A DNA stretch of 64,000 bases. Origin: Streptomyces canus (GTDB lineage Bacteria > Actinomycetota > Actinomycetes > Streptomycetales > Streptomycetaceae). The stretch lies in assembly GCF_041435015.1 (NCBI RefSeq), contig NZ_CP107989.1:9858001-9922000 (forward strand), written 5' to 3'. Both the position numbers and the translations under genes were made by a program. Positions 43,290-51,423 of the stretch are shown piece after piece (the first letter of the stretch is position 1; each line of letters starts with the position of its first letter). The notes beneath the pieces were generated by a model, which made no database searches, was not told the origin of the DNA, and worked only from the letters and a program-made list of their open reading frames with translations.

Positions 43290-44438
43290 GTGTCGGAAGC
43301 ATTCATCGTCGGGGCCGTCCGTACCCCGGTCGGCCGCCGCAAGGGCACGCTCAGCGGCGTACACCCGGCCGATCTCGGCGCCCATGCGCTGCGTGCCCTG
43401 CTGGAACGCACCGGAGCCGACCCGGACGCGGTCGACGATGTCTACTTCGGCTGTGTCAGTCAGATCGGGGCCCAGACCGGAAACATCGCCCGCACCGCCT
43501 GGCTGTCTGCGGGGCTGCCCCAGCACGTCCCCGGAACCACCATCGACCGTCAGTGCGGCTCCTCCCAGCAGGCCGTGCACTTCGCCGCCCAGGCCGTCGG
43601 CTCCGGTGCGGCAGACCTGGTGGTCGCGGGTGGGGTGGAGGTGATGAGCCTGGTGCCGATAGCCAGCCCCATGTTCGTCGGCGAACAGGCGGGTATGGGC
43701 AGTCCCTTCGCGGGGGACGGCTGGCGCGAACACTTCGGGGAGCAGGAGGTCTCGCAGTTCCGTGGGGCCGAGCTGATCGCCGAGAAGTGGGGCGTCTCCC
43801 GCGAGGACATGGAGCGGTTCGCGCTCACCAGCCACCAGCGGGCGCTCGCCGCGCAGGCCGGCGGAGCCTTCGACGAGGAGATCACCCCGGCCTTCGGACT
43901 CGCCGCCGACGAGGGTCCGCGCGCCGACACCACGCTCGAGAAGATGGCGGGACTGAAGACCCTCACCGAGGACGGGCGGCTGACGGCCGCCGTCGCCAGC
44001 CAGATCTCCGACGGTGCGGCCGCCCTGCTCATCGCCTCCGAGGACGCGGTCCGCCGCCACGGTCTGACCCCGCTGGCCCGCGTGCACACCATGGCAGTGG
44101 TGGGCTCCGACCCGATTCACATGCTGACCGGCCCGATTCCGGCCACCGAGAAGGTCCTGGACAGGGCCGGCCTGACCATCGACGACATCGACCTGGTCGA
44201 GATCAACGAGGCCTTCGCCTCCGTCGTCCTCGCCTGGCAGAAGGAGATCGGTGCCGACCAGGAGCGGGTCAACGCCTTCGGCGGAGCGATCGCGCTCGGG
44301 CATCCGCTCGGCGCCACGGGCGCCCGGCTGATGACCACGCTCGTCCACCAGCTCCGCAGGACCGGCGGCCGTTACGGTCTGCAGACGATGTGCGAGGGCG
44401 GCGGGATGGCCAACGCGACCGTACTCGAACGCCTCTGA
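43290..44438 (+). CDS. Acetyl-CoA C-acyltransferase (thiolase)
   Basis: A 382-residue thiolase that cleaves a 3-oxoacyl-CoA with CoA. GTG 43290 follows AGGGAG. The nucleophile Cys is at about residue 89 in IDRQCGSSQQAVHFAAQAVG. The His is in NAFGGAIALGHPLGATGARL, and the second Cys in LQTMCEGGGMANATVLERL. NEAFASVVLAWQKE is the conserved NEAFA segment. All catalytic residues are intact, unlike the SCP-x-type protein at 35903, so this one should perform the final classical thiolysis. It ends the ten-gene operon. Confidence 0.94.
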   Translation: MSEAFIVGAVRTPVGRRKGTLSGVHPADLGAHALRALLERTGADPDAVDDVYFGCVSQIGAQTGNIARTAWLSAGLPQHVPGTTIDRQCGSSQQAVHFAAQAVGSGAADLVVAGGVEVMSLVPIASPMFVGEQAGMGSPFAGDGWREHFGEQEVSQFRGAELIAEKWGVSREDMERFALTSHQRALAAQAGGAFDEEITPAFGLAADEGPRADTTLEKMAGLKTLTEDGRLTAAVASQISDGAAALLIASEDAVRRHGLTPLARVHTMAVVGSDPIHMLTGPIPATEKVLDRAGLTIDDIDLVEINEAFASVVLAWQKEIGADQERVNAFGGAIALGHPLGATGARLMTTLVHQLRRTGGRYGLQTMCEGGGMANATVLERL

Positions 44439-44465
44439 CCGGCCATGCTCGAACGTCTCTGACCG
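44426..44465 (+). repeat. Direct repeat of the thiolase gene end
   Basis: CTCGAACGCCTCTGACCGG, containing the last codons and stop of the thiolase gene, is followed after four bases by CTCGAACGTCTCTGACCGG. One base differs. It is a local duplication with no evident function. Confidence 0.8.
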
Positions 44466-44475
44466 GAACCGATTG

Positions 44476-44495
44476 GCAACTGAGTTCAACTTGGG
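44476..44495. promoter_or_regulatory. Regulon operator-like site 6 (TetR promoter)
   Basis: CAACTGAGTTCAACTTGGGT lies between TTGGCA (44473-44478) and TCTACT (44496-44501), a plausible -35/-10 pair with 17-base spacing, before the TetR gene. This is the usual arrangement of an autorepressor. Confidence 0.6.
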
Positions 44496-44543
44496 TCTAC
44501 TCTCGGGTACGGACACGGTGGGTGACGGCCATGGAGAGGGAGC

Positions 44544-45164
44544 ATGACGAGGATCGTTGAACCGGAGGCGGGACCGCGGTCCAAGCGCGCGGCCATTCTC
44601 ACGGCCGCGGTGGACTGCTTCGGTGAGACAGGCTTCGAGGCCACCAAGTGGTCGACGGTGGCGGAGCGCGTCGGCATCGGGCAGACGGCCCTGTACCACT
44701 ACTTCGAGTCGAAGACTCACTGCCTGCTCACCATCATGCGGGTGGAACTGCAGCGCTCCCACGACCGGTTCGTGGAGGCGACGAAGGACGCCGCGGACCC
44801 CGTCGAGGCGCTGCGGGCCGCGGTCCGCGCGGCCTACGACGTGTCCCCGCAGGAGGTTCTGCAGATGCGCATTCTGCAGAACCACATGGATCTCTTGTCC
44901 GGTTCGCGCAGGTCCAAGCGCGAGGAGGACGAGCGGGTCGCGGCCCGCCAACTGGTCCAGGTCGTCGAACGGGACTGGACGAATCTGCTCGTCAAGGGCA
45001 TGTCCCAGGGCTCCTTCCCGCTGCGGGACGCACAGCTGCTCGGTGCGAGTGTGCTCGGGCTGATCGTCAGCGTGTGGCGGTGGTACCGGCCGTCGGGACC
45101 GACCCCGCTCGCGGAGGTCAGCGAGCTGATCGAGGGCGCCTGCGTCCGGATGGTCGCCTCCTGA
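44544..45164 (+). CDS. TetR-family transcriptional regulator (probable island regulator)
   Basis: A 206-residue regulator. ATG 44544 has GGAGAGGGAG upstream. The N-terminal helix-turn-helix is typical: AILTAAVDCFGETGFEATKW, then STVAERVGIGQTALYHYFES and KTHCLLTIM. The ligand domain (about 65-206) resembles the KstR2/FadR-like group with VLQMRILQNHMDLLSGSRRS and LGLIVSVWRWYRPSGPTPLA. A CoA-ester ligand is therefore plausible but unproved. It stands between the thiolase operon and the binding-protein operon, and its own promoter has the motif shared with six other units, so it probably represses the whole island. A strong terminator follows. Confidence 0.9.
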   Translation: MTRIVEPEAGPRSKRAAILTAAVDCFGETGFEATKWSTVAERVGIGQTALYHYFESKTHCLLTIMRVELQRSHDRFVEATKDAADPVEALRAAVRAAYDVSPQEVLQMRILQNHMDLLSGSRRSKREEDERVAARQLVQVVERDWTNLLVKGMSQGSFPLRDAQLLGASVLGLIVSVWRWYRPSGPTPLAEVSELIEGACVRMVAS

Positions 45165-45188
45165 CGCGCTGAGCGGTCACCGCACCTC

Positions 45189-45223
45189 GCGGCCCTCCGA
45201 CGGACCCCCCGTCGGAGGGCCGC
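45189..45223 (+). terminator. Terminator after the TetR gene
   Basis: A perfect 14-bp stem GCGGCCCTCCGACG / CGTCGGAGGGCCGC with a C-rich 7-base loop, 25 bases after the TetR stop. Confidence 0.85.
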
Positions 45224-45250
45224 ACTGCTTTCTCCGTACGTGACGAGCCA

Positions 45251-45280
45251 TTGCCAGGGCTGTTTCCTCGGGATTAAAAT
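45251..45280 (+). promoter_or_regulatory. Predicted promoter of the binding-protein operon
   Basis: TTGCCA (45251-45256) is 18 bases from TAAAAT (45275-45280), a good -35/-10 pair. Operator-like site 7 starts at the next base. Confidence 0.6.
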
Positions 45281-45315
45281 CCAAACTGAACTGAACTGAA
45301 CTTAACTCAGGTTGA
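45281..45315. promoter_or_regulatory. Regulon operator-like site 7 (extended)
   Basis: Three consecutive AACTG-type units (AACTGAACTGAACTGAACTT) are followed by AACTCAGGTTGA, just after the -10. On the other strand this contains ACCTGAGTT and three TTCAG repeats, so it is the longest of the seven sites and may bind more than one dimer. Confidence 0.65.
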
Positions 45316-45329
45316 TCTGAGGAGGGGTC

Positions 45330-46535
45330 TTGCGACGACGCACGACACGCTCGCTCATCGCCGCAGCCACCGCCCTGCTCGCCCTGGCAGCGAGCGCCTG
45401 CGGCACCCAAGGCCCCGCGGCGCGGGACGACGTCATCAGGATCGGCGCGTGGTACCCGCTCACGGGAGCCGTCGCCTCGTTCGGCATCCCCGAGAGAGCC
45501 GGCGCCGACGCGTACTTCAAGTCGGTCAACGCCCGTGGCGGAATCAACGGACGAAAGATCGACTGGGTCGTCAAGGACAACGCCTTCGATCCGCAGCAGA
45601 CCGTGCAGATCGCCCGCCGGCTCGTCGACCAGGACGGAGTGGTCGCGATCGTCGCCACCAACGGCACCGCCCAGTCCCAGGCCACCTTCCCCTTCGTCCT
45701 CGAGCAGTCGAAGGTCCCCGTCCTCAACACCCTGGGCGGAGACGCGTCCTGGTACCAGCCGGCCCGCGACGGCCTGTTCGGCATGCAGACGCTCTACGAG
45801 GACCAGGCATCGGCGCTCGGGCAGTGGGCGGCGCAAGACGGGGCGAAGAAGGTGCTCGTCGTGCACAGCGACCCGGCGGCGTTCGTCAACGTCGCCAAGG
45901 AGATCGGCCCGGCCGCCCGCAAGACCGATCCGTCGGTCCGGGTCAAAAGCCTGTCGGTCAAGTTCCAGACCACCGACTACAGCCCGGTGATCAGCAAGGT
46001 GAAGCGTGAGAAACCCGACGCCGTCGTGGTGATCCTCGCCGCCGCCGAGGCCGCGTCCTATCTGAAGGAAGCCAAGCTGCAGGGGCTGTCGACCCCCGTG
46101 TACGGCTACGCTCCGGTCGCGGCACAGTCCACCCTCACCCTGGCGGGCAAGGCGGCCGAAGGTGTCAAGGCGGTGCAACTGGTGAAGTCACCCCACGACG
46201 GCGACCCGGCCATCAAGGAGTTCCGCTCCGCGATGGCGAAGTACGAGCGCGGGCAGCCGGCCGACTTCATCACCCTGTGGGGCTGGGCAGCGGCCAAGGC
46301 GTTCGTCGAGATCGCCCGGACCATCGACGGTCCGATCACGTCCGAGGCGCTGACCGCCGCGTACAAGAAGGCCCGAGCGGTCGACACCGGCGTCGCACCG
46401 GTCCTGAACTTCTCCGCGGAGCACCACCTCGGCACCCGCGACGTTCAGAAGGTCGTCGTCAGGGGCGGCCGTTGGGAGTCGCAGGGGGACTTCTTCACCC
46501 CGCCCTCCCGTGACGGAATCCCCGATCGCGACTGA
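45330..46535 (+). CDS. Branched-chain-type ABC transporter substrate-binding lipoprotein
   Basis: A 401-residue LivJ-type (Peripla_BP_6) binding protein. The start is TTG 45330, supported by GAGGAGGGG just upstream. The signal is RRRTTRSLIAAATALLALAA followed by SAC, the lipid Cys at about residue 25. The fold begins VIRIGAWYPLTGAVASFGIP, with NARGGINGRKIDWVVKDNAF, and ends around VAPVLNFSAEHHLGTRDVQK. It very likely feeds the LivH/LivMGF importer at 19992-23422, which lacks its own binding protein and shares the same operator motif. It leads an operon with two NTF2-like genes, an EthD gene, a CoA ligase and an MBL hydrolase. Confidence 0.93.
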   Translation: MRRRTTRSLIAAATALLALAASACGTQGPAARDDVIRIGAWYPLTGAVASFGIPERAGADAYFKSVNARGGINGRKIDWVVKDNAFDPQQTVQIARRLVDQDGVVAIVATNGTAQSQATFPFVLEQSKVPVLNTLGGDASWYQPARDGLFGMQTLYEDQASALGQWAAQDGAKKVLVVHSDPAAFVNVAKEIGPAARKTDPSVRVKSLSVKFQTTDYSPVISKVKREKPDAVVVILAAAEAASYLKEAKLQGLSTPVYGYAPVAAQSTLTLAGKAAEGVKAVQLVKSPHDGDPAIKEFRSAMAKYERGQPADFITLWGWAAAKAFVEIARTIDGPITSEALTAAYKKARAVDTGVAPVLNFSAEHHLGTRDVQKVVVRGGRWESQGDFFTPPSRDGIPDRD

Positions 46536-46582
46536 TACCCCCCGCGGCTGAAACCAGCCTTCCCCGCATGGAGAGGACTCCC

Positions 46583-46942
46583 ATGGACGGCGTAATCCTC
46601 GACTACATGGCCCGTATGGACAGCGACGACCCCCGTCGGGCACTCGAACTCCTCGAGCCGGACTTCCGATTCCTGATCGCCCTGCCCGGCCGTGAGGCGA
46701 CGGGAACCTCCAGGGACGACTTCGCCGACTACATCGCCGGCCGCAACGCCGTCGAGAGAGGACACACCATCCTCCGGCACAGCTCCGACGGCGATCTGGA
46801 GACCGTGTACGGAGTGGTCACCGAGTCCGGGAAGACCGTCGGCTCCTTCCTCTCGGCCGCCGTCGTCACCCCCGACGGGCGCATGGCCCGCTACCAGTCG
46901 TACTTCAGCACCACCTACGACCTCATCGACCGGCCGGACTAG
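46583..46942 (+). CDS. NTF2/SnoaL-like small protein A
   Basis: A 119-residue protein of the NTF2-like fold. The ATG at 46583 is chosen for GAGAGGA five bases before it; an in-frame ATG at 46568 lacks this. Features: LDYMARMDSDDPRRALELLE, DFRFLIALPGREATGTSRDD, and the closing strand MARYQSYFSTTYDLIDRP. Members of this fold act as isomerases, dehydratases or carriers of small hydrophobic ligands. It is followed by a second NTF2-like gene, and the two may form a heteromer. The catalytic role is unknown. Confidence 0.75.
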   Translation: MDGVILDYMARMDSDDPRRALELLEPDFRFLIALPGREATGTSRDDFADYIAGRNAVERGHTILRHSSDGDLETVYGVVTESGKTVGSFLSAAVVTPDGRMARYQSYFSTTYDLIDRPD

Positions 46943-46987
46943 CCGCGCCCCTCCCCGGCAGCCACCCACCCATTTCCGGGAGCCGAC

Positions 46988-47374
46988 ATGACCGACACCT
47001 CCACCGACGCCGCCCCCGCACCCTTCCTCACCGAGTGGTTCGACATCCTCGACAGTGACGAACCGACCCGGATCCTCGACCTGATCAGCGACGACTTCAC
47101 CCTCTCCATCCTGTTCTCCACCGGCGACGGCAACGCGACCGACTTCGCCGGGGACCGTGCCGCCCTCGTCGGCTATCTCGAACAGCGAGAGAAGGGCACC
47201 CGCACCCACCATCTCCTGTCCGCGACCACCCTCGGCCAGGACGAACTCTTCCTCGGCGAGGTGCGGCGCGGGGGAGTGCCCGAGGCGAGCTTCGTCGCCG
47301 CGGGCCGGGTGGACGACCACGGACGTCTGCAGCGCCTGCTGATCGGCCGGTCGTCCGAGATCCGCTTCACCTGA
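46988..47374 (+). CDS. NTF2/SnoaL-like small protein B
   Basis: A 128-residue protein with the same layout as its neighbour: FLTEWFDILDSDEPTRILDL, DDFTLSILFSTGDGNATDFA and a C-terminal strand pair around AGRVDDHGRLQRLLIGRSSE. ATG 46988 has GGGAG upstream. Identity to the first protein is low but the motif order is the same, so they look like an old duplication. In steroid breakdown a pair of MaoC or NTF2-type subunits can form one enzyme; whether that applies here is inference. Confidence 0.75.
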   Translation: MTDTSTDAAPAPFLTEWFDILDSDEPTRILDLISDDFTLSILFSTGDGNATDFAGDRAALVGYLEQREKGTRTHHLLSATTLGQDELFLGEVRRGGVPEASFVAAGRVDDHGRLQRLLIGRSSEIRFT

Positions 47375-47440
47375 ACCGTACGACCGGATTCAGCTGCACC
47401 TGCAAGCTCCGCTTCGACCGGACACCCACGGAGGACCGCC

Positions 47441-47761
47441 ATGTACAACCTCGTCCTGCTGGCCGCGAGGCCCCCGGAGTGGACCCACGAGCAGTTCATC
47501 GACTGGTGGCGCGGCGACCACGCGGAACTGACCTACCGCCTGCCCGGTCTTCGCACCTGGCGCCACACCGCGATCGACCAGGCGCTGGAACCCCGCTCGG
47601 AGGGCTGGGACGGGATCTCCGTACTCAGCTTCGACTCCCCGCAGGACCTGAAGAAGGCCCTCGCAAGCCAGGAGTGGGCGGACGCGATCGCGCAGGTCGG
47701 GGACATGAAGGGCCGCCGCATCGCGGTGATGGGGCACGAGGCGCAGCTGTTCGGCGGCTGA
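47441..47761 (+). CDS. EthD-domain protein
   Basis: A 106-residue dimeric alpha/beta-barrel protein. ATG 47441 follows ACGGAGG. The family pattern is seen in LVLLAARPPEWTHEQFIDWW and RGDHAELTYRLPGLRTWRHT, with a C-terminal DLKKALASQEWADAIAQVGD. EthD proteins accompany degradation of ethers, aromatic and cyclic compounds; their exact role is often unknown. It lies between the NTF2-like pair and the CoA ligase, supporting catabolism of a non-sugar substrate. Confidence 0.85.
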   Translation: MYNLVLLAARPPEWTHEQFIDWWRGDHAELTYRLPGLRTWRHTAIDQALEPRSEGWDGISVLSFDSPQDLKKALASQEWADAIAQVGDMKGRRIAVMGHEAQLFGG

Positions 47762-47819
47762 GACCACCGGAACCACCGGAGAGCGTCCTCCAGTCCCGTC
47801 GGCACGGTGCACGTCGGGC

Positions 47820-47886
47820 ATGCACCACAGCGTTCATCACAGAGTTCACGACCGCGTTCATCACACAGTTCTTCACGGAGTTCGGC
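47820..47886 (+). repeat. GTTCATCAC/AGTTC short repeats before the ligase gene
   Basis: GCGTTCATCACAGAGTTCAC and GCGTTCATCACACAGTTCTT, followed by CACGGAGTTC, lie just before the CoA ligase gene. They could be a small expansion or protein-binding repeats. The AGAGTTCA cores recall the regulon motif but lack its full pattern. Confidence 0.45.
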
Positions 47887-47906
47887 CGGCGTAGCGAGGA
47901 AGCGGG

Positions 47907-49406
47907 ATGCGACAGGTAGTGCGGGAGTTCCAACAAAGGGCCGAGCAGGCGGACTTCGTCGCCGTCATCGACGACGAGGGCAGTCATATGGCGCGCGAGC
48001 TGCTCGCCGAGGCCGGGCGGCTCGCCGAGGCGATGTTCCCCGGCGGCCCGGGCGGCACGGTCATGCTCCAGGCCGACAACTCATGGCGTACCGTCGCCGG
48101 CTCCCTGGCCGTGGGACTGCGCGGCGGGGTCCTCGCGGTCGTCAACCGGCACACCACCCAGGCCGAGTTCGCCGCGGCCTACGAGGACATCCGTCCCGAC
48201 GCGATCGTCGCCGAGGCTTCAGCGAGCGACGCATGGGGACTTCGGGAGCTGCTGCCGGGCCCGGTGGACATGGTGCTCGACGGCTGGACCTGCCGTGTGA
48301 CGCCCGGTCCGCGTGAGGTGTCACGGTGGTCCGGAGGCGTACTCATCGGCCTAACCTCCGGTTCGACCGGGCGGCCCAAGGGCGTGGTGCAGTCCGAGGA
48401 GGCCCTGCGGTACGCCTGCGCCAGCACGATCGACGTCAACGGCCTGGCCCCCGGCGACGCGGTGGCCGCGATCGTGCCGCTGTCGTCGACGGCCGCCTAC
48501 TGCTTCGGCGTCCACCTCTCCCTTCTGCTGGGCGGCCCACTCGTCCTGACCTCGAAATGGGACCGGGCCCTCGCGCTGCGGCGGATGGCCGAGACCGAGG
48601 TCCGCTGGACCATGTGCGTGCCGACGATGGCGCTGCAAATGGGGGCCGAGGCGGCCGGATCCGGCATGCTCTCCGGAGTCCGCGCCATCACCGTGGGCGG
48701 CGGCCCCATGGACCGTGGCGCCCTGGCGCGTGCCGAACGGTCACTGGGCACCAGGATCCTGCGCGTCTTCGGCATGTCGGAGTGCCTCGGCCACACCTCA
48801 CCCCGCCCCGACGACCCCGAGGAGATCAGGCTGGGCAGAGACGGCCGCCCCTTCCCCGGCACGGACCTGCGCGCACTGACCCCCGACGGTGCCGTGGCCG
48901 GACCGGGCGTCACCGGCCGGGCACAAGTCCGCGGCCCCTCCCTGTTCGTCGGCTACGCCCGCGACGGCCGGGCCGAGCGGCCGGAGCTGACCGAGGAGGG
49001 CTTCTTCCCGACCGGTGACCTGCTGCTGACCCACGAGGACGGCACCGTCAGCATCATGGGCCGCGAGAAGGACATCATCATCCGCGGCGGCCGCAACATC
49101 GACATCACCGAGATCGAACGGGCGGTCGCCGGGTACCCGCGGGTGGCCAGGGCCTGCGTCGCCGCGGTCCCGGACGAGGTGCTCGGCGAACGCGTCGCGC
49201 TGCTCGTCGTCACCGAGGACGGACACGGCATCGACCTGGCCGAGGTGACCGGACATCTGGAGAGCGTCGGACTGTCCAAGGCCAAGTGGCCCGAGTTCGT
49301 GTACGACGTCGAGGAGTTGCCCCAGACCAAGGTCGGCAAACTCGACCGGAGAGGGGCCCGCGACCTCGCCCACCGGCTACGGACGGGCGCACCCGACTTG
49401 GCCTGA
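47907..49406 (+). CDS. AMP-forming acyl-CoA ligase
   Basis: A 499-residue adenylate-forming enzyme that activates a carboxylic acid to its CoA thioester. ATG 47907 follows GAGGAAG. The ATP loop is LIGLTSGSTGRPKGVVQSEE (about residues 150). ILRVFGMSECLGHTSPRPDD is the substrate/AMP region, and FFPTGDLLLTHEDGTVSIMG followed by REKDIIIRGGRNI is the hinge. The catalytic Lys is in LPQTKVGKLDRRGARDLA. It is the only CoA ligase in the window and likely provides the entry to the beta-oxidation steps encoded at 34.7-44.4 kb. The N-terminal domain is slightly short compared with fatty-acid ligases. Confidence 0.92.
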   Translation: MRQVVREFQQRAEQADFVAVIDDEGSHMARELLAEAGRLAEAMFPGGPGGTVMLQADNSWRTVAGSLAVGLRGGVLAVVNRHTTQAEFAAAYEDIRPDAIVAEASASDAWGLRELLPGPVDMVLDGWTCRVTPGPREVSRWSGGVLIGLTSGSTGRPKGVVQSEEALRYACASTIDVNGLAPGDAVAAIVPLSSTAAYCFGVHLSLLLGGPLVLTSKWDRALALRRMAETEVRWTMCVPTMALQMGAEAAGSGMLSGVRAITVGGGPMDRGALARAERSLGTRILRVFGMSECLGHTSPRPDDPEEIRLGRDGRPFPGTDLRALTPDGAVAGPGVTGRAQVRGPSLFVGYARDGRAERPELTEEGFFPTGDLLLTHEDGTVSIMGREKDIIIRGGRNIDITEIERAVAGYPRVARACVAAVPDEVLGERVALLVVTEDGHGIDLAEVTGHLESVGLSKAKWPEFVYDVEELPQTKVGKLDRRGARDLAHRLRTGAPDLA

Positions 49407-49510
49407 TCAAAGGCGATCCGGCCTGATCAGAGGACAGTCCCGGAGGGGTCGCACCCCGCACGCCCCGCCGGGTCCGATCCCCAGCGAAACAGAAGCAGCA
49501 TTGGAGCATC

Positions 49511-50551
49511 ATGACAGCGCGGTTCGACCAGGGCCCATGGGCCGCAGCCGGAGTCCAGACCGTCCAGCCCGGAGTGCACCGCGTTCCCCTGCCACTGCCC
49601 AACGACGGCCTGCACGCCGTCAACGTCTATCTGCTGGAGAACCTCGCGGAGGACAACGGCATCGTCATGATCGACGGGGGCTGGGCGATCCCCGAGGCGC
49701 GCAAGGCGCTCGAGGAGGCGCTGGCCGCCGTCGGGCGCGACCTCGGCGACATCAGCCACATCCTGGTCACCCACATCCACCGTGACCACTACACCAACGC
49801 CGTGGAGCTGCGCCGACTGCTGGGCTCGCGGGTCTACCTGGGCGCGGGCGAACGGCCGGGCCTGGAGATGCTCGACCGGCTGCGCAGCGACCAACCCGCC
49901 GGCTCGCTGGAGACGCTGCGCAGGGGAGGAGCGGCCGAACTCGCAGACGAAATCCGGGCGATGGACCACGGCGGCTACGACCCGAGTGTGTGGGAGGCCC
50001 CCGACCAGTGGCTCGGCGCGGAAACGCTCCGCTTCGGCGAGCACGAACTGCGCGTCGTACCGACTCCCGGGCACACCAAAGGACATGTGGTCTTCCTGGA
50101 CGAACAGCGCGGACTGCTGTTCGCCGGCGACCACGTCCTTCCGCACATCACGCCCTCCATCGGCTTCGAGCTGACCGAGGCCGGCGGGCGCCCCCTCGCC
50201 GACTACCTGGACTCGCTGCGGCTGATGACGCGGTACGCCGACACCCGTCTGCTGCCCGCGCACGGCCCCGTCACCGACAGCGCCCACGCCCGCGTCGCCG
50301 AACTGCTCACCCACCACGACGACCGGCTGGCCAAGAGCCTGACAGCGCTGGGGGAGGACACCCTCGACGCGCACGCGGTGGCACGAAAGCTGGGCTGGAC
50401 GCGCCGCGAGGTGCCGTTCGCAGACCTCAACGCCTTCAACCAGATGCTCGCCGTGAACGAGACGGCGGCCCACCTGGACGTCCTGGTGCTGCGCGGACGC
50501 GCCACGGTGGCGTTCGTGGGCGGGGTGAACCAGTACACGCGCGTGCGCTGA
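49511..50551 (+). CDS. MBL-fold metallo-hydrolase
   Basis: A 346-residue metallo-beta-lactamase-fold hydrolase. The metal motif is HILVTHIHRDHYTNAVELRR (HxHxDH), with further ligands in VVPTPGHTKGHVVFLD, LLFAGDHVLPHITPS and RLLPAHGPVTD. A C-terminal winged-helix-like domain (DRLAKSLTALGEDTLDAHAV) matches the LACTB2 or glyoxalase II-like branch. It may hydrolyse a thioester or lactone of the pathway. It ends the operon, and a terminator follows. Confidence 0.9.
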   Translation: MTARFDQGPWAAAGVQTVQPGVHRVPLPLPNDGLHAVNVYLLENLAEDNGIVMIDGGWAIPEARKALEEALAAVGRDLGDISHILVTHIHRDHYTNAVELRRLLGSRVYLGAGERPGLEMLDRLRSDQPAGSLETLRRGGAAELADEIRAMDHGGYDPSVWEAPDQWLGAETLRFGEHELRVVPTPGHTKGHVVFLDEQRGLLFAGDHVLPHITPSIGFELTEAGGRPLADYLDSLRLMTRYADTRLLPAHGPVTDSAHARVAELLTHHDDRLAKSLTALGEDTLDAHAVARKLGWTRREVPFADLNAFNQMLAVNETAAHLDVLVLRGRATVAFVGGVNQYTRVR

Positions 50552-50569
50552 CACGCCACGTGCACGAAG

Positions 50570-50600
50570 GAGGGGCTCGGCCGTCGCCGCGCCCCTCTTT
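50570..50600 (+). terminator. Terminator between convergent operons
   Basis: A 7-bp stem GAGGGGC / GCCCCTC with a GC-rich loop, followed by TTTCCCTTTT. It lies between the MBL gene (plus) and the SDR gene (minus). Confidence 0.7.
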
Positions 50601-50631
50601 CCCTTTTCAGGGCACCTTCAGGGACCCTTCG

Positions 50632-51423
50632 TCAGCGGGCCGTCCAACCGCCGTCCACGTACAGCTCGGATCCCGTGATGAAGGTCGCGTCCTGGGAGGC
50701 CAGGAACGCCACCGCGCCCGCGACCTCGTCGGGCCTGCCCAGCCGCCCCATCGGGGTGCCCTCGACCATGGCGGTGTGCCGGGGCGTGCCCCGCCACAGT
50801 TCCCGGGAGAGGGGCGTCTCGATGAAACCGGGGTGGATCGAGTTGACGCGGACGCCGCGCGTGGCCCAGTGAAGTGCCGCGTTCTTCGTCATCAGGCGGA
50901 CCGCGCCTTTCGCCGCGTGGTACGAGAACTGGCTGCCGAAGCCGCCGACCGTACCGAAGATCGACGCGATGTTGACGATCGAGCCGCCGCCGGAGCGTTC
51001 GATCGCGGGACCGCCGTGCTTCATGCCGAGCCACACACCGCCCTGGGTGACCGCGATGACCTTGTCCCAGGACTCCTGGGTCTCCGTCTCCACCGTCCGC
51101 ATCTCGGCGATACCCGCGTTGTTGACGAGCACCGACAGCCCGCCCAGCTCGTCGACCACCCGCTCGACCGCGCCGCGCCACGCCTCCTCGTCGCTGACGT
51201 CCAGCGCGAGGCCCAGCGCCCGCGCCCCGTCACTCGTCAGCTCCTTCGCCAGGTCGTCGCAGCGACCGGCGTCCACGTCCGTCACCACCACCGTCGCGCC
51301 CTCCGCGGCGAGCCGGTGCGAAACGGCATGTCCGATGCCGCCGGTCGCACCGGTGACCAGGGCGATCCGTCCGGACAGTCGGTCTCCCACGGGCTCTCCT
51401 CGGTTCGGTGTGGCCGCGGTCAT
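50632..51423 (-). CDS. SDR-family oxidoreductase
   Basis: A 263-residue short-chain dehydrogenase. Cofactor loop [20 protein letters not shown] with an acidic [10 protein letters not shown] end (NAD). [17 protein letters not shown], catalytic Ser in [15 protein letters not shown] and Tyr/Lys in [14 protein letters not shown]-terminal [14 protein letters not shown]. Its ATG (51423) overlaps the kinase stop (ATGA). It is the last gene of the three-gene unit ACAD - APH kinase - SDR, the same set of families as in the Lva operon (kinase, ACAD-like enzyme, SDR). Confidence 0.93.
   Translation of the reverse strand: MTAATPNRGEPVGDRLSGRIALVTGATGGIGHAVSHRLAAEGATVVVTDVDAGRCDDLAKELTSDGARALGLALDVSDEEAWRGAVERVVDELGGLSVLVNNAGIAEMRTVETETQESWDKVIAVTQGGVWLGMKHGGPAIERSGGGSIVNIASIFGTVGGFGSQFSYHAAKGAVRLMTKNAALHWATRGVRVNSIHPGFIETPLSRELWRGTPRHTAMVEGTPMGRLGRPDEVAGAVAFLASQDATFITGSELYVDGGWTAR

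Noticed and set aside
18893..45315. KstR/KstR2-type steroid regulon sites
   Set aside because: The repeated motif does not match the known KstR or KstR2 palindromes, and no steroid ring-cleavage genes are present.
47820..47886. An eighth copy of the regulon operator before the CoA ligase gene
   Set aside because: The AGAGTTCA/ACAGTTC cores are similar, but the TGArTTCAGTT pattern is not complete and the ligase lies inside an operon.
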